A DNA stretch of 64,000 bases from Leptospiraceae bacterium (GCA_016711485.1 JADJSX010000006.1:730001-794000); one strand, 5' to 3'. Shown: positions 8,676-17,829, counted from the first letter of the stretch. Numbers and translations are program-made. The notes: generated by a model not told the origin, from the letters alone.

Positions 8676-9815
8676 TTATTCTGGAAAAGCAATTGAATAT
8701 GATTTTTCTCCCAAATAATTCCAATGACCCATTTTTCGACCTACCTTTGCTTCCTTTTTTTGGTATAAATGAAGTTTGTAATCAATAGATTCTAATCGAT
8801 CTAAATAGTTTGGTTCCTTACCTTGATAGTCAAATCCGATAATGTTCCTCATTACACAGGGTTTTGTATTCAATACTGATATAGTAGGCTCTAAATTGCA
8901 GAGAGTCAATAACTGTAATTCAAATTGAGAAAAATCGGAAGCATCCATAGAAAAATGTCCGGAATTATGGGGTCTAGGCGCAAACTCATTACAAATAACA
9001 TCATCGCCTGAAATAAAAAACTCAAGAGCTAAAACTCCTTCGTAATCTAAAGATTCCAGCAAGGTTTTCGTAGCAAGAATTGCTTTATCTGATAAATATT
9101 TACTAATTCTGGCAGGGTGTATGGAAAAATCTAGAATATGATTTTTATGAATATTTTCAGAAGGAGGGAAATAAAGAATTTTACCATTCGCAAATCTAGA
9201 AGCGACTACCGAAATTTCGCACGAGAAATTCACAATCGCTTCTATAATATGATCTATGTTTGGTTGCGATTTTAAATAATTTTCTAATTCACTATAGCTG
9301 GAAAATTTCCCCTGCCCCTTTCCGTCGTATCCAAATTGATTGGTTTTTAATATACATGGAAAAATGATTTTATCTTTTATTTGCTCAAGAGAATTGAGGG
9401 AATCCAAATAATAATACTGTGTAGTTTTAAGTCCATTTTGATTGAAGAAATTTTTTTCTTTAAACCGATTCTGTGAAATTCGAATCGAATTTATCGGAGG
9501 AGAAACTCTAATTCCAGTTTTATTTATATATTCTTCAATAATATCTAACGTATCTTTAGGAATATTTTCGAATTCAAAGGTAAGCAAATCTATAGAATTC
9601 AAAAAATTACTGAGTTTGATTTTATCTGAATATTCGCCAACAAACTCTTTAACTCCAACCCTAGCGCACGGTGAATCTACCTCCGGAGAATAACAATAAA
9701 CTTCATACCCTCTTTCTATCGCTTTTTGTGCAAACATTCTTCCTAATTGTCCGCTTCCCATAACCCCGATTCGAGTTTTACCTGGATAATATTTTTTTTG
9801 TAAATTTTCTTTCAA
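8676..9815 (-). CDS. purK: N5-carboxyaminoimidazole ribonucleotide synthase
   Basis: PurK, an ATP-grasp enzyme that makes N5-CAIR from AIR, bicarbonate and ATP in purine synthesis. Its N-terminal Rossmann-like domain (GVMGSGQLGRMFAQKAIERG, residues 17-36) is followed by the ATP-grasp core with CILKTNQFGYDGKGQ, and by ALEFFISGDDVICNEFAPR and HNSGHFS, the family's ATP/metal motifs. Length (379) is typical. Its ATG overlaps the purE stop by four bases (ATGA), so the two are translationally coupled; PurE uses the PurK product directly. Confidence 0.95.
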   Translation of the reverse strand: MKENLQKKYYPGKTRIGVMGSGQLGRMFAQKAIERGYEVYCYSPEVDSPCARVGVKEFVGEYSDKIKLSNFLNSIDLLTFEFENIPKDTLDIIEEYINKTGIRVSPPINSIRISQNRFKEKNFFNQNGLKTTQYYYLDSLNSLEQIKDKIIFPCILKTNQFGYDGKGQGKFSSYSELENYLKSQPNIDHIIEAIVNFSCEISVVASRFANGKILYFPPSENIHKNHILDFSIHPARISKYLSDKAILATKTLLESLDYEGVLALEFFISGDDVICNEFAPRPHNSGHFSMDASDFSQFELQLLTLCNLEPTISVLNTKPCVMRNIIGFDYQGKEPNYLDRLESIDYKLHLYQKKEAKVGRKMGHWNYLGEKSYSIAFPE

Positions 9816-10324
9816 TGTAGATCTTTTTCCTTTGCTAAAGCATTTTCCCTAATTTCTATTCTATATTTTTCGAGGGCTTCTACTAAATTTTTATTTTGTA
9901 AGGATAAAATTCTAATTGCAAGTAAACCAGCATTAACCGCTCCAGCATTTCCTATTGCCATAGTTCCAACAGGAACACCCCCAGGCATTTGTACTATTGA
10001 ATATAAACTATCTAACCCATTTAATGCTTTGGATTGAATAGGAACTCCTACCACTGGAAGTGTTGTAATAGAAGCTACCATACCAGGCAAATGAGCAGCA
10101 CCCCCTGCTCCCGCAATTATCACTTTTAACCCGCGCTTTGCGGCTAATTTAGAGTATTCAAACATAAATTCAGGTGATCTATGGGCTGATACAATTTTTT
10201 TTTCGAATGGAATTTTAAATTTTTCTAATATATTACATGTTTCTTTCATCGTTTCAAAGTCTGAATGTGAACCCATAATTACTGCGACTAACGGTGCAAT
10301 CTGTTTTTGTTTAGTTTTTTTCAA
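9812..10324 (-). CDS. purE: N5-carboxyaminoimidazole ribonucleotide mutase
   Basis: Class I PurE converts N5-CAIR to CAIR. Active-site motifs are intact: MGSHSDFETM (phosphate/CO2 site), SAHRSPE with the catalytic His, and GAGGAAHLPGM. Its 170 residues match class I, the class that works with PurK. It overlaps murF upstream and purK downstream by four bases each, forming a tightly coupled murF-purE-purK unit, an uncommon pairing of cell-wall and purine genes. Confidence 0.96.
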   Translation of the reverse strand: MKKTKQKQIAPLVAVIMGSHSDFETMKETCNILEKFKIPFEKKIVSAHRSPEFMFEYSKLAAKRGLKVIIAGAGGAAHLPGMVASITTLPVVGVPIQSKALNGLDSLYSIVQMPGGVPVGTMAIGNAGAVNAGLLAIRILSLQNKNLVEALEKYRIEIRENALAKEKDLH

Positions 10325-11712
10325 TGTTTTAAACCTTCTACAATTCTTTCCATTTTCATTGATCTAGAGCCTTTAATTAATATATAACTTCCTTTTGGAA
10401 CTATAGATTTTATATATAGGATTAATTTTTCTATCGATTCACTTGAATCAATAAAATGATTGAGATTTAAGTCTTTTTTAGTGCTATAAAAAGATTTTGT
10501 TATCCATTTAGAATCTATTCCAAAACTAATTAGCCCATTTAGTTCAATTGATTTACAAAACTCTCCCAATTCAGAATGATAAGATTTAGAAAATTTTCCT
10601 AATTCTTTCATATCACCCAATATTGCATAATAAGGAGTATCCGCAGATATTTGTTTCAGTGCGATTAGAGAGGATACCATAGAATCTGGATTTGCATTAT
10701 ATGTATCGTTTATAATTTTATAATTACTCTTTTCTATAACAAATCGTTTATCACTCGCTTTATACGAAGAAAGACCCTTTAGAATTTTTTCGGGGCTTAT
10801 TTTGATATCACGGGCTAATGACAATACTCCGGTAATATTTTCGAGAATTTTTTCTCCAGGAATTTTCCAAAAAAAATGTTGATTTAATAGATTTAGCTTA
10901 AACCCTTCTGGAAGGATCTCTTCTATTTTAATGTTTGGATTATTTTTTATAGAAAAAGTTTTTACAGTTATATTCTTTTTTTTTGCTTTTTCTTGAAATA
11001 TCTTTCTATAAGATACTTTTTCAGGGATAAAAATAACTCCAAAATTAGGAATACCGTCTATAATTTCCGATTTTGCATGAGCAATGTTTTCCAAAGAACC
11101 TAAATTTTCTATATGGCAAGGTCCTACATTAGTAATTAAACCATAGTCAGGTTTTACCATTGCGGATAATCTAGATATTTCTCCTTTATGATTCATGCCC
11201 ATTTCGCATACTACAATTTTAGTATTTTCGTTAATTCTAAATAATGTAAATGGAACTCCTATTTCATTGTTATAATTTTTTTCTGTAACAACTAATTGGT
11301 TACCGGCAATTTGCCTCACAATGAGTCCCATCAATTCTTTAGTCGTCGTTTTTCCACTTGATCCAGTAATTCCTATTATAAGCGGGGCAAACCGATTTCT
11401 GTGAAAAGAAGCTAATTTTCCGAGAGCAGAAAGTGTATCTGATACAAATATTGCCTTCTGTATTTCTGCAAAACTTAATTCTTTTAATATGGGATGATCG
11501 ATTTCAGATAAAAATGCACTTGCCCCACGAGACAATGCATCTGGAATAAATTCATGACCATCTCTATTGCCCCGCAGCGGGACAAATAGAGTATTTGGTT
11601 TTACCTCAGTTGAGGAAGTACAGATAAATTTTAGTTTCTTATTTTCTGAAATTTCCTTATCTCCGAAAAGAGAACGAATTGTAAACAAATTGTAATTAAA
11701 AACTTCAATCAT
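10321..11712 (-). CDS. murF: UDP-N-acetylmuramoyl-tripeptide--D-alanyl-D-alanine ligase
   Basis: MurF adds D-Ala-D-Ala to the UDP-MurNAc-tripeptide in the cytoplasmic stage of peptidoglycan synthesis. The Mur-ligase ATP loop GITGSSGKTTTKELM is near residue 115, followed by TEKNYNNEIGVP, the carbamyl-Lys/metal region CEMGMNHKGEI, and NDTYNANPDSM. The 463 residues cover all three Mur domains. The gene sits away from any division/cell-wall cluster, behind a DUF486 membrane gene and overlapping purE by four bases. Confidence 0.94.
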   Translation of the reverse strand: MIEVFNYNLFTIRSLFGDKEISENKKLKFICTSSTEVKPNTLFVPLRGNRDGHEFIPDALSRGASAFLSEIDHPILKELSFAEIQKAIFVSDTLSALGKLASFHRNRFAPLIIGITGSSGKTTTKELMGLIVRQIAGNQLVVTEKNYNNEIGVPFTLFRINENTKIVVCEMGMNHKGEISRLSAMVKPDYGLITNVGPCHIENLGSLENIAHAKSEIIDGIPNFGVIFIPEKVSYRKIFQEKAKKKNITVKTFSIKNNPNIKIEEILPEGFKLNLLNQHFFWKIPGEKILENITGVLSLARDIKISPEKILKGLSSYKASDKRFVIEKSNYKIINDTYNANPDSMVSSLIALKQISADTPYYAILGDMKELGKFSKSYHSELGEFCKSIELNGLISFGIDSKWITKSFYSTKKDLNLNHFIDSSESIEKLILYIKSIVPKGSYILIKGSRSMKMERIVEGLKH

Positions 11713-11725
11713 ATATTCTTATTAT

Positions 11726-12055
11726 TTACCATTTTTTAAAAATAACAAAGACGGCTCCCACAATCAGAAAAAATCCTAACGCATAATTCCATTTAAACTC
11801 TTCTTTTAAATAAAATATACTAAACAAACTAAATACTATAAGCGTGATTGCCTCTTGAATTGTTTTCAACTCAGTAGCATTAAATTGACTATAGCCAATT
11901 CGATTTGCTGGAACCATAAAACAATATTCAAAAAATGCAATGCTCCAACTTAGGAGTACAACCTTCCAAAGAGCTATTTCTTTAAATTTCAAATGCCCGT
12001 ACCAAGCAAAAGTCATAAATACATTCGATATAGTCAGAAGTAAAATTGTGTACAT
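11726..12055 (-). CDS. DUF486 family small membrane protein
   Basis: A 109-residue protein with four hydrophobic segments (about 1-20, 30-47, 66-84, 90-106), matching the DUF486 family of small DMT-like proteins. The conserved features FAWYGHLKF, FEYCFMVPANRIGY and the final GAVFVIFK are visible. Function is unknown; the fold is related to small multidrug-resistance transporters. It lies 13 bases upstream of murF and probably opens that transcript. Confidence 0.85.
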   Translation of the reverse strand: MYTILLLTISNVFMTFAWYGHLKFKEIALWKVVLLSWSIAFFEYCFMVPANRIGYSQFNATELKTIQEAITLIVFSLFSIFYLKEEFKWNYALGFFLIVGAVFVIFKKW

Positions 12056-12240
12056 CGTAAATTCCGCATAGCCAATCTGCTAAAATAGAATTTTAAAAGA
12101 AAGCTTTTAGTAAATCAGAAAATTAAGTTTCGAAAGAAAATATTTGGATTTTCCTTTGTAATAAAGAAGTAGGAAATTATGCTTTTAAAAAACCTGACAG
12201 TTAGAAAGATGAAATCAAAAGAAAAAACGGGGAACAATCT

Positions 12241-13077
12241 ATGAAAAAATCTATTATATGGAACATTTCAAATGGAGTCGAATTTCCGCTCGATTTATGG
12301 AAACATCCAAAACTTGCTATCCTTATTAATAATGTACCCCTCAAGGATTATAAAAGTATTCAACTAAATTCTTCTGAGATTAACATTTTATTTGTAAACA
12401 TTCATCAATCAGAATGGTTAGAAATTGAATATGAATTCTTAAAAGTATTCGGAAATAGACCAGATATTTCTCTTCTATTGATTGCGCCAAGAAGCAGTGA
12501 AGAACTCAAAATTAATAGTGGATTAAAAGGAAACTGTGAACTGCTTGAATATCCAATTCGAAAAAAAGAACTTAGACTTATCATTGATAGAACAATTCAA
12601 ACTGAATTTTACAAATCCTCTGCTATAGAAATTGGATCCGGATGCCTTTCCAATGTGGGCTTTTTTGATGGATTATTCGAACTTGCACACACTGAATATA
12701 AAAATTCACAGGAAATTATTAACGCATTTGAAAAAATGATTGAATATGAAGCAAAAATCAAATTATCAAATGCAGAAGTAAACAAGGCAATGACGCGCGT
12801 CAATGAAATGAGAGACGCAGAAATGTTAGAACTAGTTGAGACCTTAAAAGCAAATGAAAAATTGGACACTCTTCGAGAAAAGGAATTGCGGGAAGCAATT
12901 GAAATTCAAGCTGCTACAGAAAAGGCTTTGCAATATTCTAGAATCGAAGAAATGAATATGGACAAAATCATTAAAGCCCAAAATCGCATTTTTGAATACA
13001 CCGATAAAGAAATTCGAGAGTTAATTCAGGAAAACATTGATCTGAAGAAAAAACTAGGAATGAAAATAGAAGAATAG
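12241..13077 (+). CDS. Pseudo-receiver and coiled-coil protein
   Basis: A 278-residue cytoplasmic protein with no family name I recognise. Residues about 45-125 look like a degenerate response-regulator receiver fold: alternating hydrophobic strands (INILFVNI, DISLLLIAP) and a final EYPIRKKELRLII where true receivers have K-P-I before the last helix. The conserved Lys is replaced, and the Asp expected after the third strand (FVNIHQSE) is absent, so it should not be phosphorylated. Residues about 155-275 form a long Glu/Lys-rich coiled coil. The ATG follows GGGGAAC at a good distance. It stands alone and a strong hairpin terminator follows. Confidence 0.6.
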   Translation: MKKSIIWNISNGVEFPLDLWKHPKLAILINNVPLKDYKSIQLNSSEINILFVNIHQSEWLEIEYEFLKVFGNRPDISLLLIAPRSSEELKINSGLKGNCELLEYPIRKKELRLIIDRTIQTEFYKSSAIEIGSGCLSNVGFFDGLFELAHTEYKNSQEIINAFEKMIEYEAKIKLSNAEVNKAMTRVNEMRDAEMLELVETLKANEKLDTLREKELREAIEIQAATEKALQYSRIEEMNMDKIIKAQNRIFEYTDKEIRELIQENIDLKKKLGMKIEE

Positions 13078-13091
13078 TATTTATTAACGAA

Positions 13092-13133
13092 CCTTAAATC
13101 ATCATTTCTTAACAGAAGAAATGATGATTTAGG
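13092..13133 (+). terminator. Strong hairpin after the pseudo-receiver gene
   Basis: AAATCATCATTTCTT (13096-13110) pairs perfectly with AAGAAATGATGATTT (13116-13130) around the loop AACAG, and CCT/AGG extends the stem past one bulged T. It begins about 15 bases after the stop codon. There is no long T run, but the 15-pair uninterrupted stem makes a terminator or 3' protecting structure likely. Confidence 0.6.
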
Positions 13134-13326
13134 ATGCTGCTGGCTTCGACAGGAGGTTTGTATCTGAATTCGATCTTCCATTAGAATCTATAAAAACCCT
13201 GTTTATCTCGAGTCGGCATTTATTATTACCCTTAGTGAAAATTATTTTCAATTAATTATGGAATTAGTTAACTAATTTCAGTATTATTCCAAAAATTAGC
13301 GTCAAAATTATGGTATAGCGTTTAAT

Positions 13327-13638
13327 ATGAACAAAATTCTATTAATAAACTCCTTATTCCTTTTTTGTATTAACTGCTTTCTTGTTTCCCCGAAAGAAAA
13401 GAAATCTGAAAAAGAGATCCAAAATCTAATAAATATTATAAATGCAAATGAAATACTTTCTCGACTTGGGAAAAAAAATAGAGTAAATTTTTTTTCATCC
13501 GATATAGGAAAATTAGAAATACAAATACTCTACCAAAATGGATCCGAACCATTTACCGAAAAAATTTCTCCAATGAATGCCCAGGAAGTAGTTCCTTGGC
13601 AAATATTAGAAGAAAATTTAACAACAGTCTTTAGTTAA
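13327..13638 (+). CDS. Small putative lipoprotein
   Basis: A 103-residue protein starting MNKILLINSLFLFCINC, with a charged N-terminus, a hydrophobic core and a lipobox-like end at Cys17, so it is probably an exported lipoprotein. The mature part is short and Lys/Glu/Asn rich, with no recognised domain. It is isolated, with about 250 bases upstream holding a terminator and no clear gene, and is convergent with the cox operon. Coding status rests on the signal sequence alone. Confidence 0.55.
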   Translation: MNKILLINSLFLFCINCFLVSPKEKKSEKEIQNLINIINANEILSRLGKKNRVNFFSSDIGKLEIQILYQNGSEPFTEKISPMNAQEVVPWQILEENLTTVFS

Positions 13639-13720
13639 AGAAATATATCAGAAACTTTCTTTCCAATTATTTTCCTAGTTCTGTATAAAGTGTTTAGTGT
13701 ATTAATTCAAAAGAATCTTC

Positions 13721-13921
13721 TTAGTATTTATAATTTTTTAACTCGTCTTCGGATAGTTTATCGAAGATGAGCCCGCATTTTTTGCATTTAAATTCAAGGG
13801 AATAAGGTACTGCAGAAACCCCAAATAGCAGAAGAAATATAGACATTTTTGTATATTTTCTAATTTCTTCTGCATTGACGGAAGTTCTATTTGTGCCACA
13901 CGCACAAGCTAAAATTGACAT
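13721..13921 (-). CDS. Small Cys-rich membrane protein at the end of the cox operon
   Basis: A 66-residue protein beginning MSILACACGTNRTS. I place the start at the ATG at 13919-13921, one base after the coxD stop; an in-frame ATG at 13957 would need a 35-base overlap with coxD. It has an N-terminal CACG pair, one hydrophobic segment (about 26-40, MSIFLLLFGVSAVPYSL) and a C-terminal CKKCG pair. The four cysteines could bind one metal ion. Position implies a link to oxidase assembly or stability, but no family is recognised. Confidence 0.55.
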   Translation of the reverse strand: MSILACACGTNRTSVNAEEIRKYTKMSIFLLLFGVSAVPYSLEFKCKKCGLIFDKLSEDELKNYKY

Positions 13922-13922
13922 T

Positions 13923-14522
13923 CTAGAACTTTGTAAATCCCATAATTGGTTTAACACGAGTAATAATATCGATAATACTAAAGGAAAATAGAATCAATAG
14001 AAAGAAAAATCCTGCTCCAAATATAACACGATTCATTGCATTATCGTACTTTAAATGCATAAAATAAAGTAGTACAAAACTTGCTTTTATAGTTGCAACT
14101 AACATTGCAATCACAGTGTTCCATGATCCAAAATCAATTTGTGCTACACCTACAGTTATAATAGTTCCCAAGATCAGTATTCCAAGAACACCAGCATACA
14201 CAGGTATTGGAATGATATGATGACCATGATCATGACCGTTAGGTTCTTCCTTTTTCCCAAAAGTGCCATTTTCAATAGAGTCTATCGCATTCTGGACATT
14301 TTCTAAAGTAGGAACCATAGGTCGAATAAGCGGAGAATCCCCTTTATCCTTAATTAAAGTCTTGATTAAACCTTTTTCAACTATTTGAGAGTAAAATGTT
14401 CCCAAAATAGCTCCAATCTCTAAATTCACAATAATCCCAGGTGCCAATCCTAATCCAAATACAGGTACTAGAACACATACACATGCAATAAAATATAAAG
14501 CGTAATTAACAAATTCTTCCAT
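13923..14522 (-). CDS. coxD: Cytochrome c oxidase subunit IV-like protein
   Basis: A 199-residue membrane protein of the bacterial oxidase subunit IV family. About five hydrophobic segments are present: an N-terminal pair (8-50) and three C-terminal helices (about 110-190), the latter matching the COX4/CyoD domain (ATIKASFVLLYFMHLKYD is typical). A His-rich loop (GHDHGHH) separates the parts. The N-terminal pair makes it longer than the usual ~100-residue subunit. It follows coxC by ten bases in the oxidase operon. Confidence 0.8.
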   Translation of the reverse strand: MEEFVNYALYFIACVCVLVPVFGLGLAPGIIVNLEIGAILGTFYSQIVEKGLIKTLIKDKGDSPLIRPMVPTLENVQNAIDSIENGTFGKKEEPNGHDHGHHIIPIPVYAGVLGILILGTIITVGVAQIDFGSWNTVIAMLVATIKASFVLLYFMHLKYDNAMNRVIFGAGFFFLLILFSFSIIDIITRVKPIMGFTKF

Positions 14523-14532
14523 AATAATTCCT

Positions 14533-15258
14533 CTACCCTACTAAGTATAAAAGTGGAAATAAATAAATCCAAATTAAATCGACTATATGCCAAAATAATC
14601 CAACACCTTCAACGGGTGTATAATACTCTGGACCAAAATGACCCTTAGCTGTTCTCAACATTACCCACAGAATCAAACAAGCCCCTATGATAACGTGAAA
14701 TCCATGCAATCCAGTCATTACAAAGTAAAATCCAAAGTAAAGTGGTGCAAATTTTTTCAAACCTGCAATGTCTATTTCTTGATTAGAAGAAGAAGCTGCT
14801 TGCATGTTAGTCGCAAAGTCGACTACCTTTTGAACAAATTCAGGATTATCAAAGTATTTACCAGGAACTAAACCAAGGTGAATCTTGTGAGAGTATTCGA
14901 AATATTTAACAGTCATAAATCCCAGGGCACAAAGAATAGTTAAGGCAAGACTTATTACTGCTTTTTTTCTTTCATTTTTTTGATTGAAATAGATTCCAAG
15001 TGCCATTGTGAAAGAACTAGTAATCAATATAAAAGTATTGATAGTTCCCATTTTTACATCAAGATAGGAGCTTCCAACATGGAATACTGGTGCGTACAAA
15101 GATTTATAAATCAAATAAGCTACAAATAACCCACCGAACATTAATACTTCGGTAACCATAAATAACCAAATTCCCTGCTTAGCTGAGGAATATTGGTGCT
15201 CAGCACTGTCAAAGTGGTGAGCATGATGAAAATGCGATTCTGTTTTAACGGTACTCAT
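14533..15258 (-). CDS. coxC: Cytochrome c oxidase subunit III
   Basis: Subunit III of the aa3-type oxidase, 241 residues with about six transmembrane helices. Family features visible are FMVTEVLMFGGLFVAYLIYK near the N-terminus, TGLHGFHVIIGA, and EGVGLFWHIVDLIWIYLFPLLYL at the end. The N-terminus has a His-rich patch (HFHHAHHFD). Its start overlaps the end of coxA by 14 bases, so translation is coupled. It lacks the first two helices of seven-helix forms only if these are counted from mitochondrial subunit III; the bacterial caa3 form is similar. Confidence 0.93.
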   Translation of the reverse strand: MSTVKTESHFHHAHHFDSAEHQYSSAKQGIWLFMVTEVLMFGGLFVAYLIYKSLYAPVFHVGSSYLDVKMGTINTFILITSSFTMALGIYFNQKNERKKAVISLALTILCALGFMTVKYFEYSHKIHLGLVPGKYFDNPEFVQKVVDFATNMQAASSSNQEIDIAGLKKFAPLYFGFYFVMTGLHGFHVIIGACLILWVMLRTAKGHFGPEYYTPVEGVGLFWHIVDLIWIYLFPLLYLVG

Positions 15259-16843
15259 ACGGACCTACACTTACAACTGGAGTTTTTTCAAAATTTTCAT
15301 GATGAGGAGGAGATGTAGCTAACCACTCTAAAGTAGTTCCACCCCACGGATTGCTGGATGCTTTTTCTCCCTTAAGAAGACCGTGAATAATAGCTACTAG
15401 TGCAATTATAAAACCAATTGCAATCAACCATGATCCAACTGTGGAGATTTGATTTAAAGGTTCATACTGGGGTAAGTAATCATAATATCTTCTAGGCATA
15501 CCCAATGCTCCCAAAATAAATTGTGGAAAGAAAGTAACATTGAATCCAGTAAAAATAAATACCCAAGAATAGCGAGCTAAGGTATCGCTACAAAGTTTTC
15601 CAAACATTTTTGGAAACCAATAAAATATCCCACCCATGAATGCCATTAACGTTCCACCCACCATAACATAATGGAAATGGGCAACTACAAAATACGTATC
15701 ATGAAAATGAACATCCATACCAAGAGTAGCAAGCCAAACGCCTGTTAACCCGCCGATGGTAAATAAAAACATAAATCCAATTGCAAATAGCATAGGAGCG
15801 TCTAACTTAATAGATCCCATATACATAGTCGCTATCCAGTTAAATAGTTTAATTGCTGTTGGAACTCCAACTAACATTGTAATTACAGAAAACATAATGC
15901 CAGCAAATTCAGATTGACCACTTACAAACATATGGTGCCCCCAAACAATAAAACTGACTGCACCAATAGCTAAACTTGAATAAGCAATCGCTGTGTATCC
16001 AAAAATAGTTTTCTTTGAATATGTAGCAATTAGCTCACTGATAATCCCCATTGCAGGAAGAACCATAATGTATACAGCAGGATGAGAATAAAACCAGAAA
16101 AAATGCTGAAATAATACAGGATCCCCACCTAAACTTGGATCGAAAATACCAACACCAAGTGTTTTTTCTGCAATCAAAAGTAACAAAGTAATTCCAAGTA
16201 CGGGAGTTGCTAAAACCTGAATAATAGCAGTCGCATACGTTGCCCAAACAAACAGGGGAATTCGAGTCATTGTCTGACCAGGAGCTCGCAGTTTATGAAC
16301 AGTAACAATGAAGTTCAAACCAGTCAAAATAGAAGCCATTCCCATAGTAAATGCACCAAGAACTACAAAAATTACTCCTGTCGGCTGCCTAATACTATAT
16401 GGAGTATAGAATGTCCAACCAGTATCTGCTCCGCCAAAAAAGAGGGAAGCAAAAGCAATGATCGCTCCTGTCATAAACACATACCAACTAAATAAATTCA
16501 ATCGAGGAAAGGCAACGTCTTTTGCTCCAAGCATAATTGGAATCAAGAAGTTTCCAAATATAGACGGAATTCCAGGAACTATAACCATAAAAACCATTAT
16601 CGCCCCATGAAAGGTCATAAGTCGATTATAGGTAGCGGCATCAACGATAGTTCGTCCAGCCGTAAACAATTCCAATCGAACTAAAAGAGCAAAAATGCCC
16701 CCAATTAAAAAGAAAAATAAAATTACAATCAAATACATGATTCCAATTCTTTTATGATCGATTGTCGTTAACCACGACCATAGACCTTTTTGGTGATTCA
16801 AATAATCATGACTTGTATGTGATTCTGTACTTGCGTGCGCCAT
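15245..16843 (-). CDS. coxA: Cytochrome c oxidase subunit I (A2-type)
   Basis: The catalytic subunit (532 residues, about 12 helices) holding haem a and the haem a3-CuB centre. Visible ligands include the haem His in TFHGAIMVFM, the CuB His with the cross-linked Tyr in YSHPAVYIMVLP, and the His cluster HFHDTYFVVAHFHYVM. The HPAVY motif preceded by Tyr-Ser replaces the Glu of A1-type oxidases, which marks the A2 subfamily of proton-pumping haem-copper oxidases. It lies eight bases after coxB. Confidence 0.97.
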   Translation of the reverse strand: MAHASTESHTSHDYLNHQKGLWSWLTTIDHKRIGIMYLIVILFFFLIGGIFALLVRLELFTAGRTIVDAATYNRLMTFHGAIMVFMVIVPGIPSIFGNFLIPIMLGAKDVAFPRLNLFSWYVFMTGAIIAFASLFFGGADTGWTFYTPYSIRQPTGVIFVVLGAFTMGMASILTGLNFIVTVHKLRAPGQTMTRIPLFVWATYATAIIQVLATPVLGITLLLLIAEKTLGVGIFDPSLGGDPVLFQHFFWFYSHPAVYIMVLPAMGIISELIATYSKKTIFGYTAIAYSSLAIGAVSFIVWGHHMFVSGQSEFAGIMFSVITMLVGVPTAIKLFNWIATMYMGSIKLDAPMLFAIGFMFLFTIGGLTGVWLATLGMDVHFHDTYFVVAHFHYVMVGGTLMAFMGGIFYWFPKMFGKLCSDTLARYSWVFIFTGFNVTFFPQFILGALGMPRRYYDYLPQYEPLNQISTVGSWLIAIGFIIALVAIIHGLLKGEKASSNPWGGTTLEWLATSPPHHENFEKTPVVSVGPYEYR

Positions 16844-16851
16844 GTTAACTC

Positions 16852-17829
16852 CTACTTTAAACTCTTGATATAATCAACTAATGCGGAAACATCCTCTTCT
16901 TCAATTTGCCCTTTAAATATAGGCATTGCAGCAGGGTAATCCTTTACAATTTTTGCTGAGGCATTCAGAATGGATTCTCTTAAATATGCGTCATCTGCAA
17001 TCCCCGAAGTTCCATCTGTAAATTCTCTTTTTTTGCCAGCAAGATTTAATAATCCTGGTCCAACTAATCTGTCTTCTTTATTTACATGATGACAAGCACC
17101 ACATCCTCGTTCACCAAACACTGCTTTACCTTGGTCAGCAAGGCTTCCGCTGTTAGCTTCCGGAACAAAACCCTTATACCAAGCATCATATTCAGCTGCT
17201 GGCATTACATTGATCGTTGCTGGCATATTGGAATGGTCGAGACCACAATACTCAGTACAGAATACTTGAAATTGTCCAACTTTTGTAGGTTTGAACCACA
17301 AATAGGTATACCTACCAGGAACAACGTCTTGTTTGTTTCTAAACCCAGGAATATAAAAGCTATGTAAAACATCTCCAGATGTCATTACAAGTTTTACCGG
17401 TCTCCCCAAAGGTACATTTATCATTGCATCGTTCACAGGTTTAGTGTTAAATGAATATCCATTTTTATACGCAAATCTCCAAACCCACTGTCTTCCTGTA
17501 ACGTGAATTTCTTCCGCATTTTCAGGAACAGTTCTATAATCCTCATACAACACGACACCCCAATAAAATATTACCATCATGATAACAAAAGGGATAAAAC
17601 TCCATAAGAATTCTAAAAGATTATTATGAGTTATGTATGCGGTTTTATCATTCGCACTTTTGCGTTTATACTTAATGATGAAAGCTGTCATCCCACCGAT
17701 TAAAATTATAAAAGATATTAAACTAGATATTAAAAGAAAGATGTATAAATCATCCACTCTCCCTGCTAAATCCGTTCCCTCGACAGGCATAAAAGTATTT
17801 GCCAGACTTATATTCAACCAAGAATACAT
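16852..17829 (-). CDS. coxB: Cytochrome c oxidase subunit II with fused cytochrome c domain
   Basis: Subunit II, 325 residues. Two transmembrane helices (about 30-50 and 72-92) are followed by the CuA cupredoxin domain, with His in LHSFYIPGFR and the CuA cluster CTEYCGLDHSNM. A C-terminal cytochrome c domain has haem motif CGACH and a likely Met ligand in AMPIFKGQI. The fusion makes this a caa3-type oxidase that accepts electrons through its own haem c. The start codon directly abuts the SCO1 stop codon. Confidence 0.96.
   Translation of the reverse strand: MYSWLNISLANTFMPVEGTDLAGRVDDLYIFLLISSLISFIILIGGMTAFIIKYKRKSANDKTAYITHNNLLEFLWSFIPFVIMMVIFYWGVVLYEDYRTVPENAEEIHVTGRQWVWRFAYKNGYSFNTKPVNDAMINVPLGRPVKLVMTSGDVLHSFYIPGFRNKQDVVPGRYTYLWFKPTKVGQFQVFCTEYCGLDHSNMPATINVMPAAEYDAWYKGFVPEANSGSLADQGKAVFGERGCGACHHVNKEDRLVGPGLLNLAGKKREFTDGTSGIADDAYLRESILNASAKIVKDYPAAMPIFKGQIEEEDVSALVDYIKSLK

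Noticed and set aside
13078..13100. TAACGAACCTTA as another TIR copy
   Set aside because: Ten of twelve bases match, but it is part of the terminator stem region and has no partner; chance cannot be excluded.
13922..13957. Upstream ATG for the small Cys protein
   Set aside because: Would overlap coxD by 35 bases; the ATG at 13921 one base after the coxD stop fits better.
16035..16495. Frames inside coxA on both strands
   Set aside because: Products are Cys/Ser-rich shadows of a strongly conserved coding region.
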